A DNA stretch of 64,000 nt, taken from Misgurnus anguillicaudatus (lineage: Eukaryota > Chordata > Actinopteri > Cypriniformes > Cobitidae). The DNA lies in contig NC_073361.2 in the NCBI RefSeq assembly GCF_027580225.2, forward strand, positions 26,440,001 through 26,504,000. The letters run 5' to 3'. The translations under genes and the position numbers were made by a program. This document shows positions 1 through 11,350 of the stretch, in pieces (within the stretch, counting starts at the first letter, position 1; every line of letters starts with the position of its first letter). The notes beneath the pieces are model-generated. The model was not told the origin of the DNA and did no database searches. It saw only the letters and a list, made by a program, of their open reading frames with translations.

Positions 1-616
1 TAAAGATATACACCTAATAAATAATACTGCACAATTTTTCATTGACTTTGAAATTTTCTGGAGACCCCAGTTTGAAAAACCCTGCTTTAGGTGACCCAAG
101 TTCAAGTCCTATTTCTCTGTCTCTATGATTTTCTATCTCACCTTAAATGCCTTATACACGAAAAATATACACGAGTCTTTTAATTGGCTTATTAGTATGA
201 TGAGCAAAAAGTTTATTTATTTATTTATTCTATTCCAGCATCCAGGGCTATATTCATGACAAGAACTGGTTAATCTACACACAAGTCCAAAAATGACAAT
301 TTGTCATCTAAACATAATTTATCTCTTTAAAAAAATATATTTTTTGTTAAATTTATTTTAATGGATTACTTGGATTAAATAATTAAGAAAAAGCACCCAA
401 TAAGATCCCAGAATAGATTAATATTTCTTCAGTATTCTTTAAAATCATCTCAAAGTGAGACATCAAGAAACTGAAGCTGATAGATTGACCAGAATGCATT
501 TTTGCAAATTCTATTTTAAATTTGCTCAAATATATCATAGTTTTAATTTATCTGGTTGCTTTTAGTAAAACATAATTACTATAATTACATTTGTGTTATT
601 CCATAGTTTCGATGAG
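1..616. other. AT-rich intergenic or intronic sequence, no gene
   Basis: No coding signal is visible. Positions 57-95 (GGAGACCCCAG then TTTGAAAAACCCTG) resemble the right end of the hAT-like element at 5474-7061, so a truncated relative may be present. The rest is low-complexity AT-rich sequence. Confidence 0.4.
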
Positions 617-1145
617 TTAAAAAGCACCAATGGTCTGATTCACGTTTTTACATTTCCTTTAGTACATGTTAACGATTTGCAAAAGGTACAAACCCCAAAG
701 TAAACGATGATGCGAGTTATCGTTTCCAACGTAAATCTCTTTTTTTTGGACTACAACAAACACACGGATTGTAGCAACAGTTTACTTCCTGGGATTGGTG
801 ATGTAGACAAGACCGACATTATCATAATTCCTCCTGCTTGGACTCACAGGAAGCCTGTTAGTTAACTACTGTTAGCATTGCATTGTGACCAAATCTTTCA
901 AAAATGGTAAGGAGTGTCACATTTCCTGCTACCTACGTCAGAGGTATTCAGGCCAATCACAACATACAAATATCTGGCCAATCAGGGCACAGGGAATCTG
1001 TGCGTTTCAGGAAGAGAGTGAAATCTGGAGCTACAAAATGTATGGTATGTGGAAAATAATGTGTTTTTAAACCATAACCACGCAAACACATTGTATTATA
1101 CACAAAATAATGTTGTTATTTAGCAATGAAATAGGTGCTCTTTAA
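617..1145 (+). mobile_element. TTAA-flanked MITE, family A, copy 1
   Basis: This is the most complete of four related copies in the window. It starts TTAAAAAGCACC and ends GGTGCTCTTTAA, so the ends are inverted repeats that include a TTAA target. The interior is shared in the same order with 3183-3525 and, inverted, with 11947-12436 and 39282-39738. A short open frame inside it has no family resemblance. A non-autonomous DNA transposon using TTAA targets (piggyBac or Kolobok type) is inferred from the ends only. Confidence 0.8.
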
Positions 1146-2460
1146 CTATTTTTCTAAAAGTCAGGAAAAGACTGAGCAAGTGTTTCAAAACTTTTGAATG
1201 ATAGTTTGTGTACTTTAGGTCTAAATGCATTTCTAATGAAATTAAAAGATGTGATTTATGCTTTGGAAATGTCTGAGTACAAGCAATCTGGTTTTAATAG
1301 TACACTCTAAAAATGCAACCGATGGTTAGGTCAAATATAGACAAATGCACCCATTGGGTTTACATTAAACTCCCCAAAATAAAGTACTAATTGCCAAGTA
1401 CATTCCCCAAAATAAAACTCAAGTAGGATAAATTAGTCTAAAACCCATGAGTATCTTACACTCTTGTGTATTGGTGGGTGTCTGTCTGCTGGTGAAGAAG
1501 CTAATTAATTCTTGATCCGATCTTTAACCTTGGCTAAAAATACCAAAGCAACAAACATGGCTGTCCTGTTTGAAATGCCAAGTCACTCTGGACTCAGCTG
1601 TTAACCATCTTACTGTCTCACTGGCGGTATTGATTGCAATAACTATGCCACATTTCAAAGCCACTGGTTTAAATTCCAACTGACAACAAGCTGATCCAAA
1701 ATTCAATTTGGCAATAAGCACACGTATTATCACAACAAAATGACTGGATGTTCAATATAAATAACCTTTGTAAAGATATTTATTTTTAATAGAATTTTAA
1801 AAGCAAAAGAAATCAACAGAATCTAACAGAAGGAGTAATGTTATTGCAGTCAAAAGCAGAGCGGATATCTACCAATAGGACACTGTGCTGGTCATTAGTG
1901 TTTCTTTTTGGTCAACACAACCTCTAAAAAGGTCACTTTAATGAGTCAACAGATCAAGATAATCAAATGCAAATGCTTTAATGAGCAGACGTATCAAAGA
2001 ACGACCCAACATTCAATGAGTTCTATCTCTGTAAACATGGAAAATCTGTAGCAATGGATGTTAACATCCTTTGCTGATTGCATTACAAAGAGCTGCATCA
2101 CCAGTGAAACACTATCGGACATGTAGACGCTTCTGTCACGAGGTGATCAATACAAGATGTGTGTGTTGTACTAGATCTAAGAAACACTGTTGTTAGGGAT
2201 CGTCTCTATTTTACAGGTTTGTCAAAGGGACGAAGGTAACATGCACACACGACACGATGCACAAATCTGTGCACAATGAACATATGCTGTGCTTTGTTAC
2301 TGTTTTTACCATATAATATATATCTGCCAATTCACATGCTTGTAATTTTCTGAAATCTTGATATTATAAAGGGCTTGGTTGAAATACCACTAAAAACTTG
2401 TCACGATGGCCTAATGCAATGACTGCAAACTATTTTGCTTTATTCCCTTTTGTCTACACC
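1146..2460. other. No gene recognised; AT-rich sequence
   Basis: A weak fragment of the CTGTAAAAAATG/GTTGGGTCAAAT repeat family (compare 40956 onward) lies near 1305-1375. Nothing else could be supported on either strand. The minus-strand open frame at 1524-1733 has no coding features. Confidence 0.4.
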
Positions 2461-3110
2461 AGCGTTTCTTAAAGTGTGGGGCGTGCCCCACTGGAGGGAA
2501 TAGGAACTTTACAAGTGGGGCGTGACAAACGGGAGGTTATTTTTGTGCCCATATTTATTAATTTATTTATTGACCATACACTCAAAATTACACATTTAAA
2601 TATACTGTAACTTAAAATAACATTGAAGAAACGGCATGCGGACCAAAGCCTACAGGAATGAATTAACATCGGAATGTTAATTAAAGCGGAACAAAAACTT
2701 TAATGTGGAGTGGCGGTATATGTGGTAGCGGGTATAAAGAATAAATAAGTTTGGGACACAGAATGAAAAGGAAACTGGAGATTCGGCACCAGCAGAGAAA
2801 ACCAAGACAGCAGTGGACCTAATCATCCAAGAAGCCAGCCGGAAAAAAAAACGTATGATGACTTTTGTCAGAGACAAAATGCAAACACACTTGCATTATT
2901 ATTATTTACTATTGAACAAAGTCTTATTTCACGCTGTGAAGTGATAATACATTGCATGTTTATTTTCTCTATTGAAAATGTTTAATGCTATTATGTGATT
3001 AAATAAAATAAATTTCAACAATTAAACGTACAGCCTACTTGATTAACATTTTGTTGGGGCGATGGGGATTGGTGGGGCAATTGGGGATGCTTGGGAATGG
3101 GATAGCTGAC
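2461..3110. mobile_element. hAT-like remnant
   Basis: The left part (from CAGCGTTTCTTAAAGTGTGG) looks like the terminal sequence of hAT/Charlie-type elements. Further GTGGGGCG/TGGGGCAATTGGGG runs occur near 2515 and 3055-3095. The interior contains a short stretch that could be decayed coding sequence, but no recognisable domain survives. The right boundary is not clear. Confidence 0.4.
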
Positions 3111-3182
3111 AAAATTGTCACTGGACGAGTGCTACATCATCATGACAGTTTATAATTTCCATGCGTTTTATGCCTTGCCAAT

Positions 3183-3525
3183 TTAAAGAGCAACTATGGT
3201 CCGATTCATGTTTTTACCTTTGGTGTGTGAGTGTGTATTCGGGTATGTCAATGATATGTAAAATGTACAAACCCCAAGGTAAACGATGAAGAAAGTTATC
3301 GTCTCCAACGTAAATCTCTTTTCTTGGACTACAACAAACACACAGATTGTAGGCAACGACAATCATTTTCATAATTCCTCCCGCATGGACTGTAAGTTAA
3401 CTCCTGTCAGCCCTGCAGCAAATCTTTCAAACATGGTAGGAGCGTTACATTTCCGGCTGACGTCAGAGGTATTCAGGCCAATTACAATGTACAGAGTAGC
3501 TGGTCGATCAGGGACAAAGTGCTTT
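3183..3525 (+). mobile_element. MITE family A, copy 2, 3'-truncated
   Basis: The copy starts at a TTAAAGAGCA end and follows copy 1 (617-1145) closely, including the GTAAACGATGA and CCAACGTAAATCTC segments. The match fades after about 3525, so the GGTGCTCTTTAA end is missing. The open frame at 3286-3579 lies inside this repeat and is not a gene. Confidence 0.75.
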
Positions 3526-3764
3526 TTCAGTTCGATTTGCGACAGCACGCAAATACAGATGCAGCAATTTTCCTCATAAGCGCAGTCTGTTGTGTGAATG
3601 TGAACAATTTAGAAAGAAAATGTATGTTGGATCTGTGCATTATATGTAGGTCTTAAAAAAAACAGCACACCAAGTAAGTAAATATCTGCAAATATTTTGA
3701 TGACGAAATCGAAATCAAATCGAAACCATATACAAAAGAACCAAATTGCTCGCAATACATAAGG

Positions 3765-3959
3765 CAGGGTTCCCCAAATCTTACCCTGGAGGGCCGGAGC
3801 ACTGCTGAGTTTAGCTCCAACCCTGATAAAAAACACACCTGAGCAGGCTAATCAAGGTCTTCATGATCACTAGAAAATCACAGGTGAGTAAGTTTAATTA
3901 GGGTTGGAGCTAAACTCTGTAGTGCTCCGGCCCTCCAGGGTAAGATTTGGGGAACTCTG
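3765..3959. mobile_element. Short palindromic hAT-like MITE
   Basis: The element is a near-perfect hairpin. The left arm begins CAGGGTTCCCCAAATCTTAC and the right arm ends with its complement, GGGGAACTCTG. The arms are about 60 bp and the loop is short. The 8-bp flanks ACATAAGG and AAGTAAGG match at 6 of 8 positions, which fits an old hAT duplication. A related but distinct element with a perfect duplication lies at 42867-43059. Confidence 0.75.
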
Positions 3960-4022
3960 AAGTAAGGAATAATTGATGATGGGCCATTGAATTATTTGAA
4001 AATGCACACCCTAACTTATAAC

Positions 4023-4143
4023 TTATACCACAGATATTTTAAGACATTTGACAGGTCAGGTGTGCATTTATAAAAAATAATGCTTACCCGTGGAGCATTT
4101 CTTAACCAATCAGAATAAAGCATTAAACAGCCCTGTGGTATAA
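4023..4143. mobile_element. Short MITE with TTATACCACAG ends (uninterrupted copy)
   Basis: Inverted ends TTATACCACAG and CTGTGGTATAA frame about 121 bp that includes ACATTTGACAGGTCAGGTGTG and AACCAATCAGAATAAAGCATT. A second copy around 17746-18270 shares both segments but has been split by other insertions. This copy therefore serves as the empty-site control for them. Confidence 0.75.
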
Positions 4144-4362
4144 CCAGCCCTAATGTGTACTGTTTGTATGCATTCAATATATAAATGACAAACTTTACAT
4201 TTACTAATAAGTGCAGTATGTCAGCAGACTATATCCACTATATATACTAATACAATATCCCATAATGCAATGCATTCAACATGAAATTCTGCTCTAGAAC
4301 CAGAAGTAGTGTAAATAAAATAGGGATTTAAAGGAATTTCTCTAAAGATTTACAAATCTAGC

Positions 4363-4440
4363 AACAACCTGGCAATCACTCAGAACACCTTAGCAACCAC
4401 ATAGCAACAACCTGACAACCACCCAGAACATGGTCCAAGC
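4363..4440. repeat. Short minisatellite of the GGTTGCC...GTTG type
   Basis: Imperfect units such as CAACCTGGCAATCACTCAGAA and CAACCTGACAACCACCCAGAA occur here. They are the reverse-complement type of the long array at 22396-24195. Only two to three units are present. Confidence 0.6.
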
Positions 4441-4557
4441 AATTATCCATAACATAAACAAACAAACATTGGAAACAGGAACTTAGTACAGCACTAAATG
4501 TACCGACAGCCTAATTCAAAGCTGAAATCAAGAATCTGGATTGGGCTTTGATGAAGA

Positions 4558-4760
4558 CCTGTCGCGCAACTTCGTCACGCGCGCAATGTGAGGGAAAGTT
4601 GGTGTCAGACAAACTTTCTGAAAGACCCTCTACAAGTGCCCATCCAGACTCTCACTGCTGTTTAGACATCCCGTGCGGTCGCTATGACTGTTTTCAGTGT
4701 CGTTTTCGGTCAATCTGACGCGAAAGGATCGAGGATCGTCCGATGCGCAAAATGGGGATC
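4558..4760 (+). promoter_or_regulatory. CpG-rich stretch, possible promoter
   Basis: CpG dinucleotides are dense here (GTCGCGCAACTTCG, CACGCGCGC, GACGCGAAAGGATCG, GATCGTCCGATGCGC), while the surrounding sequence is strongly CpG-poor. In vertebrates such islands usually mark transcription starts. It lies just upstream of the first candidate exon on the plus strand. No TATA box is obvious. That it drives the gene proposed here is an inference. Confidence 0.4.
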
Positions 4761-4842
4761 TGCCAGTTCATAAGGAGGATATCAAAGCAGCTCGACGGAA
4801 TGAAAACGTTTCAGTTGTTTTGGCTTCATTTTGTTTATCCAG

Positions 4843-4890
4843 AAGGCAAACGTGGCTCGGGTGCTGAGGAAGAAGCTGCCAGATATCGAG
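4843..4890 (+). CDS. Candidate exon 1 (partial gene, unknown protein)
   Basis: A pyrimidine-rich tract ending ATCCAG is followed by 16 open codons (KANVARVLRKKLPDIE) and then GAG|GTATAA, a usable donor. The exon ends on a codon boundary, matching the next candidate at 25312. In this frame a stop lies at 4801-4803 and no ATG lies between it and the exon, so a separate start exon would be needed. A competing reading uses ATG 4743 or 4752 (beginning MGICQFIRRISKQ) and runs to the same donor in another phase. That phase meets a stop at once in the 40464 exon, so I prefer the first reading. The protein is not recognised. Confidence 0.3.
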
Positions 4891-5473
4891 GTATAAACAT
4901 CACTTATTCTAATGTAAATAAAGGCGTTTACATGTTTGTTTAAATCGCGTTTAGTGGTGCGTTAAGATGAATCTGATAAATAGCGATGCAGTAACGTTAT
5001 TGGATTAAGTCGTCAGTCAGAAATCGCCTCATTCTGAAAATGATAATTTAATTAACTTTTTATTGATTTACCTTTATGTCTAAAGTGTTTCCTTTTAAAG
5101 TAGATGAATTGTTTGGTGTCGTAGTTTAATGATATTAAAGTTAAAGTTCTCACTCAGTTTTATGTTGCCGTTAAAAGTTTGTTAAAGTTTCCACTTACCG
5201 TAACAAATGCAGCTTTCCATTTTAAAGTTGGTTTGCATTCTTACACAAGTCACACTTTATCCTGTGTGCTGTTTGATAAAGTTTGTCCTGTAATGGTAAC
5301 CGTGTCAATTATGGATGCTATGTTGTCACGTGACGTCATTACATCGCATCATTTTGCGAGTTGTTTTTACGTTGGCTGAACCTGCTTTGAACCCTTGCAG
5401 TTCATTTACAGATCAAAGTGAATTGCGTTGCATTGTGGGACTCTGTTTGGCACATGTTGCGGTTCATTTCGGT
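4891..5473. other. No gene recognised
   Basis: The sequence is AT-rich with no clear repeat or splice-bounded open frame. If the gene model holds, this is the start of a 20.4-kb first intron. Confidence 0.35.
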
Positions 5474-6022
5474 CAGGGGTTTTCAAACTTGATAACAAAC
5501 ATATGATGAACCTCTGTTGAGGGACCCCTTTCCTAAATATATATCCATACAGCCTTCCAGTGGTCTCCAATCTGTGAGCAAGGGCTACCACAATGGATAA
5601 TACAATCTGGAGGGCTACTTTTTAATATATATATAGTCTATTCAAAACTTTTTTTGTTTTACTTGTTGATTTTATTTTAGTTTACTTTTTGATGTTTTAT
5701 TATTGTTTAAAATGTTAACATACATACAAGAAGCCAAGCTAATATAAAAAATATGTAATAAATAAATATCAGCAAGTCACAGACTGCGCGAGCACCATGT
5801 TTTATACATATTTTGTACAAAGAGCATTTAAACTATTTTAGCTATGTAGTTTATGTGATATTATAAAGACAGCAGATTGTTTACAGATTTAAAGGGAATA
5901 TTTCACAAGACTTTTTAAGATGTCAAACAAATCTTTGGTGTCCCCAGACTTATGTGAAGTTTTGGATGTAAATGCGCTGAACAATGCAATAAAATGGCAC
6001 TGCTTTGGTTGGATAGTGCAGG

Positions 6023-6774
6023 TTAAAGGGATACTTCACCCAAAAATGAAAATTCTGTCACCATTTACTCACCCTCATGTTGTTACAAACATGTATGAAT
6101 TTATTTTTTCTGATTAACACGAAGGAAGATATTTTGAGAAATGTTTGTAACCAAACCATTCTTGGACCCTATTCCAGGCCTTCCAGAAAAACACTGAGTT
6201 TTTTATTGTAGCGGGCAGAAATCCTTGTTCTTGTGGCACATTTAAAAAAAAAATGTGCGATGGAATATGGGGGATATTTTTGCAATTTTATGCTATGAAA
6301 TTGCGGGAACTTGTCAAAATTGCGGGAACTTGCCAAAATTGCAGGAACTTGCAAAAACTGCGGGAACTTGGAAAAACTGTGGAAGCTTTTCATTGATGTT
6401 CAGTCGCGTAATTCCGTCACTTCCTAACATTCCTATGGCAACAGGGGACATGGCTGCGCATGTGTGAACTAAATGCAAAATTTTTCAACTTTCTGCTAAG
6501 ATATGACTTTTTGCTACAAAAATGCGGGGAATATGAAATCATACAAGCCCCGCATATTTTGCAAGCAGAAATCTGCAATTTATGTGGCGAAAGTGCGGCA
6601 TATTTAAAAAATAATAAATATGGCTGATTATGCATTGACAAACATGCAACAAACATTTCTCAAAATATCTTTTTTTGTGTTCATCAAAACAACAAAATTT
6701 ATACAGGTTTGTAACAACATGAGAGTGAGTAAATGATGACAAAATTTTATTTTTTGGGTGAACTATCCCTTTAA
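6023..6774. mobile_element. TTAA-flanked palindromic MITE, family B
   Basis: The left arm (TTAAAGGGATACTTCACCC, then CATTTACTCACCCTCATG) is mirrored by the right arm ending GGTGAACTATCCCTTTAA. Arms are about 140 bp. I recognise this arm sequence as very common in cyprinid genomes. Both ends sit on TTAA. The interior (about 6170-6630) is unrelated to the arms and carries the small tandem array at 6298-6381. Confidence 0.8.
6298..6381 (+). repeat. Four-unit tandem repeat, about 20 bp per unit
   Basis: Units of the form ATTGCGGGAACTTGTCAAA repeat four times with drift (GCAGGAACTTGCAAAAACT, GCGGGAACTTGGAAAAACT). The array lies within the interior of the family-B element. The short open frames on both strands here come from the repeat. 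Confidence 0.75.
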
Positions 6775-7061
6775 GGGGCGGTATTAACCCCTTCTGACAT
6801 GACAAGGGGAGCCAAATTTCAATGACCTATCACGTGCATGCATAGAATGGTTTACCAAAACTAAGTTACTTGGTTGTTATTTTACACATTTTCTAGATTG
6901 ATAGAAGCACTGGACCCAATTATAGCGCTTAAACATGGAAAAAGTCAGATTTAAATAATTGGCTTCACACTAGACTACAATCTTTGCTTTGTCTTTTTCT
7001 TTTAAAACTTTCTGTGGACCCCTTGGAACCTTCTGGGGGACCTTTAAGGATTTGAAAACCC

Positions 7062-7714
7062 TTGATCTGGGTCACATACAGTACTGCATTGCAGGCACAG
7101 TATACTTACAGTACTGCTTACTGAGAAAATATTATTAGTATGCTACTCCATATGGTGTGTTTTTGTGAGGAGGCTGGTTGTTAAGATCAGGACAACGTTT
7201 TTGGAAGACTGCCATTGCAAATATGTTGTGTTCCAGTAGCTGACTGTAAATGATGTGTAGAGAAGGAAAGTGTTGAAGCAAAATGAAATTGTTTGCAATG
7301 ATTGCAGTGGTACATTGTTACTTCTTTTAACAACCATTGTCAAGCTTTCTAGTGATATATTTGAGCCTAAGGGTTGTCCGGTAGATTGTGCAACCGCTGT
7401 GAAGTGTGTTGTGATCCAAACCAGCAGTGAATTCATGGGAAATAATAGCATGTCCATATAATCCGGATTCCAGTTATTATACGGTTAGTTAGATTTGGGT
7501 TGCAGACTTCATTGCTAAAATGCATATCACAACAATGTGGTTAACACGCATTACTATGCACGTTAGAATCACATGTCAGTTTTTACCAAAGGCTTTTTCT
7601 GGAGGGGTGAAATTCACTGGTACATGCTCAGTTTTGACAGGAGCCTGTCTGAATAGTGACAGATACTAAACTGATGAATGTTTTTAATAGAAAAACCATC
7701 GTCTTTATATTGAA
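7062..7714. other. Non-repetitive stretch, no gene recognised
   Basis: Overlapping open frames run on both strands between 7143 and 7461 (up to 104 codons), but neither shows a domain, a plausible start context or splice sites. I found no other copy of this stretch in the window. Confidence 0.35.
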
Positions 7715-8035
7715 GGGGGGCATATCATGAAAATCTGACTTTTTCCATGTTTAAGTGCTATAATTGGGTCCCCAGTGCATATATCAACCTAGAAAATGTA
7801 AAAAAGAACAACCCAGTAACTTAGTTTTGGTAAACCATTAACTGCAAGCATGTGAAAAATTTGGTAATTGAAAATTGGCTCCCCTTGTGGTGTCAGATCA
7901 GCTCATTTGCATTTAAAAGGACACACCCAAAACCAGCTTTTGCTCACACCTACGGAGTGGCAATTTTAACATGTTATAATAAATCATCTACTGTATATGG
8001 TGTTTTGAGCTACAGAGAACACACATGCTAATGCA
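7715..8035 (+). mobile_element. Repeat family C, copy with internal deletion
   Basis: The copy shares AAGTGCTATAATTGGGTCCC, AACTTAGTTTTGGTAAACCA and CACACCTACGGAGTGGCAATTT with 10155-10650. It lacks the GGGGATAATA/CCCTTAATCTGCACTATCC segment found there. Confidence 0.75.
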
Positions 8036-8039
8036 ATTT

Positions 8040-8778
8040 ATATCATATAGGGCTGGCTGATATTTTACCAAAATTCATATATTGGTAATAAATGGTGATT
8101 ATGTGATACATATATCTCTGTATTTTCTACAAAGCTGAATAAATGTTTACATTTAAGTCAAAGCCATCTCACATTAGATAAATAAACACATGAAAAATAT
8201 ATGAATCAATAGCTGATTACCAAATAAAATATGGTTACCGTAGTTGATTTGAGTATTTTATTGTTTTGGTACGTAGTCTGTAATAATAGTAATAATGTAA
8301 CTTTATTAAAAAAAATCAGTTATAAGTCATTGGAAGTATTAGTTTTTGGTTTTTTGTTTGCTTGAGTTTTGTTTTGTGGCTTGACAGAGTTGGACATTGT
8401 TAATTTGAGCACTTGAATTAGTTGACAAGAATGATTGCTTGCTCAAATCACAGTGTAATGAGAACTAATCAGCAAATGACCACTCAGTGTACTGTTGAAA
8501 ATCAGTATCATTTTACTATTATTATTGTTCACATTTCAGTTTAGAGTTGGAACTAGCCAAAAACTTAATACCCAATCTCTGGATCAATGCGTCACATTAA
8601 CTATTTATCAAAAAAACAGGATCATAGTAAAATATCTGTGGTTGTATAAACATAGATGTGAAGTTAAGACTATGTTATCTAGCAATTAGTATTATCTTAC
8701 TATTTGAATTTAAATTAGGCCAGACTTTTACGTAACACAGTTATAATCAATCTTAAAGAAAAAATAGATGACAAACTT
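8040..8778. other. AT-rich, no gene; possible hAT fragment at the left
   Basis: ATAGGGCTGGCTGATATTTTACC at 8048-8070 resembles the TAGGGCTG ends of the hAT derivatives elsewhere in the window, but no partner end was found. The remainder shows nothing I can name. Confidence 0.3.
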
Positions 8779-9679
8779 TTAAAGGATTAGTCCATTTTCT
8801 TAAAAGAAAAATCCAGATAATTTACTCACCACCATGTCATCCAAAATGTTGATGTCTTTCTTTGTTCAGTCGAGAAGAAATTATGTTTTTTGAGGAAAAC
8901 ATTGCAGGATTTTTCTAATTTTAATGGACTTTAATAGAGCCCAACATTTTATACTTAACTCAACACTTAACAGTTTTTTTCAACGGAGTTTCAAAGGACT
9001 ATAAACAATCCCAAATGAGGCATAAGGGTCTTATCTAGCGAAACGATTGTCATTTTTGACAAGAAAAAGCACAACTTCTCGTCATGTAGATCCGGTCGAC
9101 ATGTGCCAGCTGACCCCACGCACTACGTGATGACGTCAAGAGGTCACAGAGGACGAACGTGAAACTCCGCCCCAGTGTTTACAAGTGGTTGAAAGAGGAC
9201 CGTTCCTACGTTGTTGTATGTCAACTGATACTAATTAATGTCTTTGTGGCAGTTTATTGTTTAAAATGGTCCGCAAATGTGCGTTTTATATATGTAACAT
9301 GTGATCTCTCTACGTCATACGCATTTACGTTAGGTCGCGCTGGACCGGACCTAGACGAAAAGTTGTGGTTTAAAAGTACATATTTTTTATTTTTCTTGTC
9401 AAAAATGACAATCGTTTTGCTAGATAAGACCCTTATGCCTCGTTTGGGATTGTTTATAGTCCTTTGAAACTCCGTTGAAAAAAACTGTTAAGTGTTGAGT
9501 TAAGTATTAAATGTTGGGCTCTAGTAAAGTCCATTAAAATTAGAAAAATCCTGCAATGTTTTCCTCAAAAAACATAATTTCTTCTCGACTGAACAAAGAA
9601 AGACATCAACATTTTGGATGACATGGTGGTAAGTAAATTATCTGGATTTTTCTTTTAAGAAAATTGACTAATCCTTTAA
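8779..9679. mobile_element. TTAA-flanked long-arm palindromic MITE, family D, copy 1
   Basis: Inverted arms of about 300 bp begin TTAAAGGATTAGTCCATTTT and end CTAATCCTTTAA, with 901 bp between the outer TTAA sites. The centre holds GAAACTCCGCCCCAGTG and a short unique core. The 102-codon open frame at 9159-9467 spans core and right arm and is not a gene. The relative at 56997-58556 is in the opposite orientation and carries a nested insertion. This copy is uninterrupted at the matching site (9231-9240). Confidence 0.85.
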
Positions 9680-9814
9680 GAATAATCTCAGTAGTTTATG
9701 CAACCGGCCACACTGAGCGTAACCTTATTAACATTCATGGTCAAAGTTTGTGACATCACTTCCTGCATGTATTTTTCCCTTTCAAGAACACCTGTTGTGT
9801 GTTATGTCTACATT

Positions 9815-9960
9815 CCAAATTTGCTGGGTAATTATTTTAAACCCATTGGTCAAAGGGGACAAACCCAACTTGCTGGGCTGTAATTTAACCTATGCTGGGT
9901 TGTTTTAACCCAACATGCTGGGTTGCTTTAACACATTGTTTGGTCAAATATAAACTTTTT
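9815..9960. repeat. GTTGGGT/ACCCAAC repeat family fragment
   Basis: Alternating ACCCAACTTGCTGGGCTG and GCTGGGTTGTTTTAACCC motifs form short inverted copies. Related sequence lies at 1305-1375, 40956-41050, 42085-42195 and 42285-42420. Confidence 0.55.
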
Positions 9961-10154
9961 TGTGTTAATTTAACACTAAAACAAACAAACAAACAAACAG
10001 ACTTTTCCTGTTTGACCCAATGCTAGATTAAAAAATATCCCGTAATTGTATGAAAGTGTTTGGTTCTATTGGCAGTGAGATAACAAAACAGCTTAAAATA
10101 CAGACCCTTTTTGATATTTCATCTTTTTCAGTCAACTGACACACATAGTACTCA

Positions 10155-10650
10155 GTACCCTAAAAGGGACATATCAAGAAAATCTGCCTTTTTCTGTGTT
10201 TAAGTGCTATAATTGGGTCCCCAGTGCTTTTAACAACCTAGAAAATGTGAAAAAGATCAACCCAGTAACTTAGTTTTGGTAAACCATTCTCTGCAAGCAT
10301 GTGAAAAAGTAGGCCATTAAAATGTGGCTCCCCTTGTGATGTCAGAAGGGGATCTTATTATAATAATACCACCCCTTAATCTGCACTATCCTGCACTATT
10401 CTCTCAAAGAGAGAAAGAGACAAAATAATTGACAGCACAATTGACTTTCAATTTCCCCAAACCACCATTATGACAATCATTGTTTGCATTTCATCAGCTC
10501 ATTTGCATTTTAAAGGACACATCCAAAACCGGCACATTTTTGCTCACACCTACAAAGTGACAATTTAACATGCTATAATAAATTATCTATGGAGTATTTC
10601 GAGTTAAAACTTCACATACTGTATATACTCTGAGGACACCAACGATTTAT
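10155..10650 (+). mobile_element. Repeat family C, most complete copy
   Basis: It runs from AAGGGACATATCAAGAAAATC through AATTGGGTCCCCAGTGC, GGCTCCCCTTGTGATGTCAG, ACCACCCCTTAATCTGCACT and CTGAGGACACCAACGATTT. The CCCCTTAATC at about 10373-10382 is the undisturbed TTAA that, in the inverted copy at 5889-6960, received the family-B element. Confidence 0.8.
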
Positions 10651-11350
10651 TTCAGTTTCCTTTGGATACCATGAGTAGTTTTAACTAGGTCCTAACTTTA
10701 TTCATACATTTTAATGTGCCGTTTAAACCATTTGCACATCGTACCTCACATTTGCAGGCAGGTTGCTTGTAATTATGATGTAATAGTGTTGGTTACTCTG
10801 CGCTAGAGTGCTAAATGTTTAGCACTTGCTCTTAATGCAAGACTCACCGCATGTTAATATGAGTAAAGATGGCCGTATCTCCACGCTGGGCGACACTAAT
10901 GCAACCTTTATGGAGAGCAGAGGAGAGTAAGTCGAGCCCTTCATTAGCATCTTTATTCAGGCCGTAATGACAACACTGACGTGACCTTCGGCTCTCCGCT
11001 GCACTTAAGACCGGGACTAAATGACTCCTGTCTGCCTTTTAAAATGGCTTTTTAAATCTCATAATAATTGCCATCTCTGGAGCAATTAAATCCTCCATTT
11101 TTCTGCAGTTCTGTCAGATGTCTTATTTTAATATCCATCCACACTTCTGAAAGCGCTAAATGTGAGGCCCTTTTGTGCGTGCATGTAGATTAATTAAAAT
11201 CCTCCTGGACTGCTATTAGAGTTTATTAAAAAACCCACAGCAATGCAGCATTTAAACAAAGAGGTATGACTCTGCTGGCCCGTGCTCACGTCAGACGTCT
11301 GGAACGCTGACAGGGGACTGCTCCAAAATAAAATGCAAATGGTATTTTAT
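10651..11350. other. Repeat-poor block, candidate conserved non-coding region
   Basis: There is no repeat copy elsewhere in the window and no splice-bounded open frame. Homeodomain-like TTAATTAA/TAATTAAA sites and mixed base composition give the look of deeply conserved vertebrate enhancers. This is an impression only; conservation cannot be seen from one sequence. Confidence 0.3.

Larger units (their letters stand above)
5889..6960 (-). mobile_element. Repeat family C, minus-strand copy split by a family-B insertion
   Basis: Segments on both sides of 6023-6774 are reverse complements of the plus-strand copies at 7715-8030 and 10155-10650. The left side carries TTTGGTGTCCCCAGACTT and GGATAGTGCAGG; the right side carries GGGGCGGTATTAACCCC and TAGAAGCACTGGACCCAATT. 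The left end has the TTTAAAGGGAATA form. Copy 10155-10650 is unbroken at the same point. Confidence 0.75.
5474..7061. mobile_element. hAT-like element hosting nested insertions
   Basis: The left end CAGGGGTTTTCAAACTT and the right end GGATTTGAAAACCCTTG are inverted. The flanking 8-mers ATTTCGGT and ATCTGGGT match at 6 of 8, fitting an old hAT duplication. The interior holds a family-C repeat (5889 to about 6960), which itself holds a family-B repeat (6023-6774). No transposase remains. Confidence 0.55.

Noticed and set aside
3286..3579. 97-codon open frame beginning MKKVIVSNV
   Set aside because: It lies mostly within a family-A MITE copy, and related copies do not keep the frame.
4743..4943. 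ATG frame beginning MRKMGICQFI as the coding start of the proposed gene
   Set aside because: Its phase at the 4890 donor, carried through the 25312 exon, runs straight into a stop in the 40464 exon, and it would use the frame of exon 2 without third-position GC bias. Still possible if exon 3 is wrong.
9159..9467. 102-codon open frame with hydrophobic stretches
   Set aside because: It spans the core and right arm of the family-D palindrome and is explained by the repeat.
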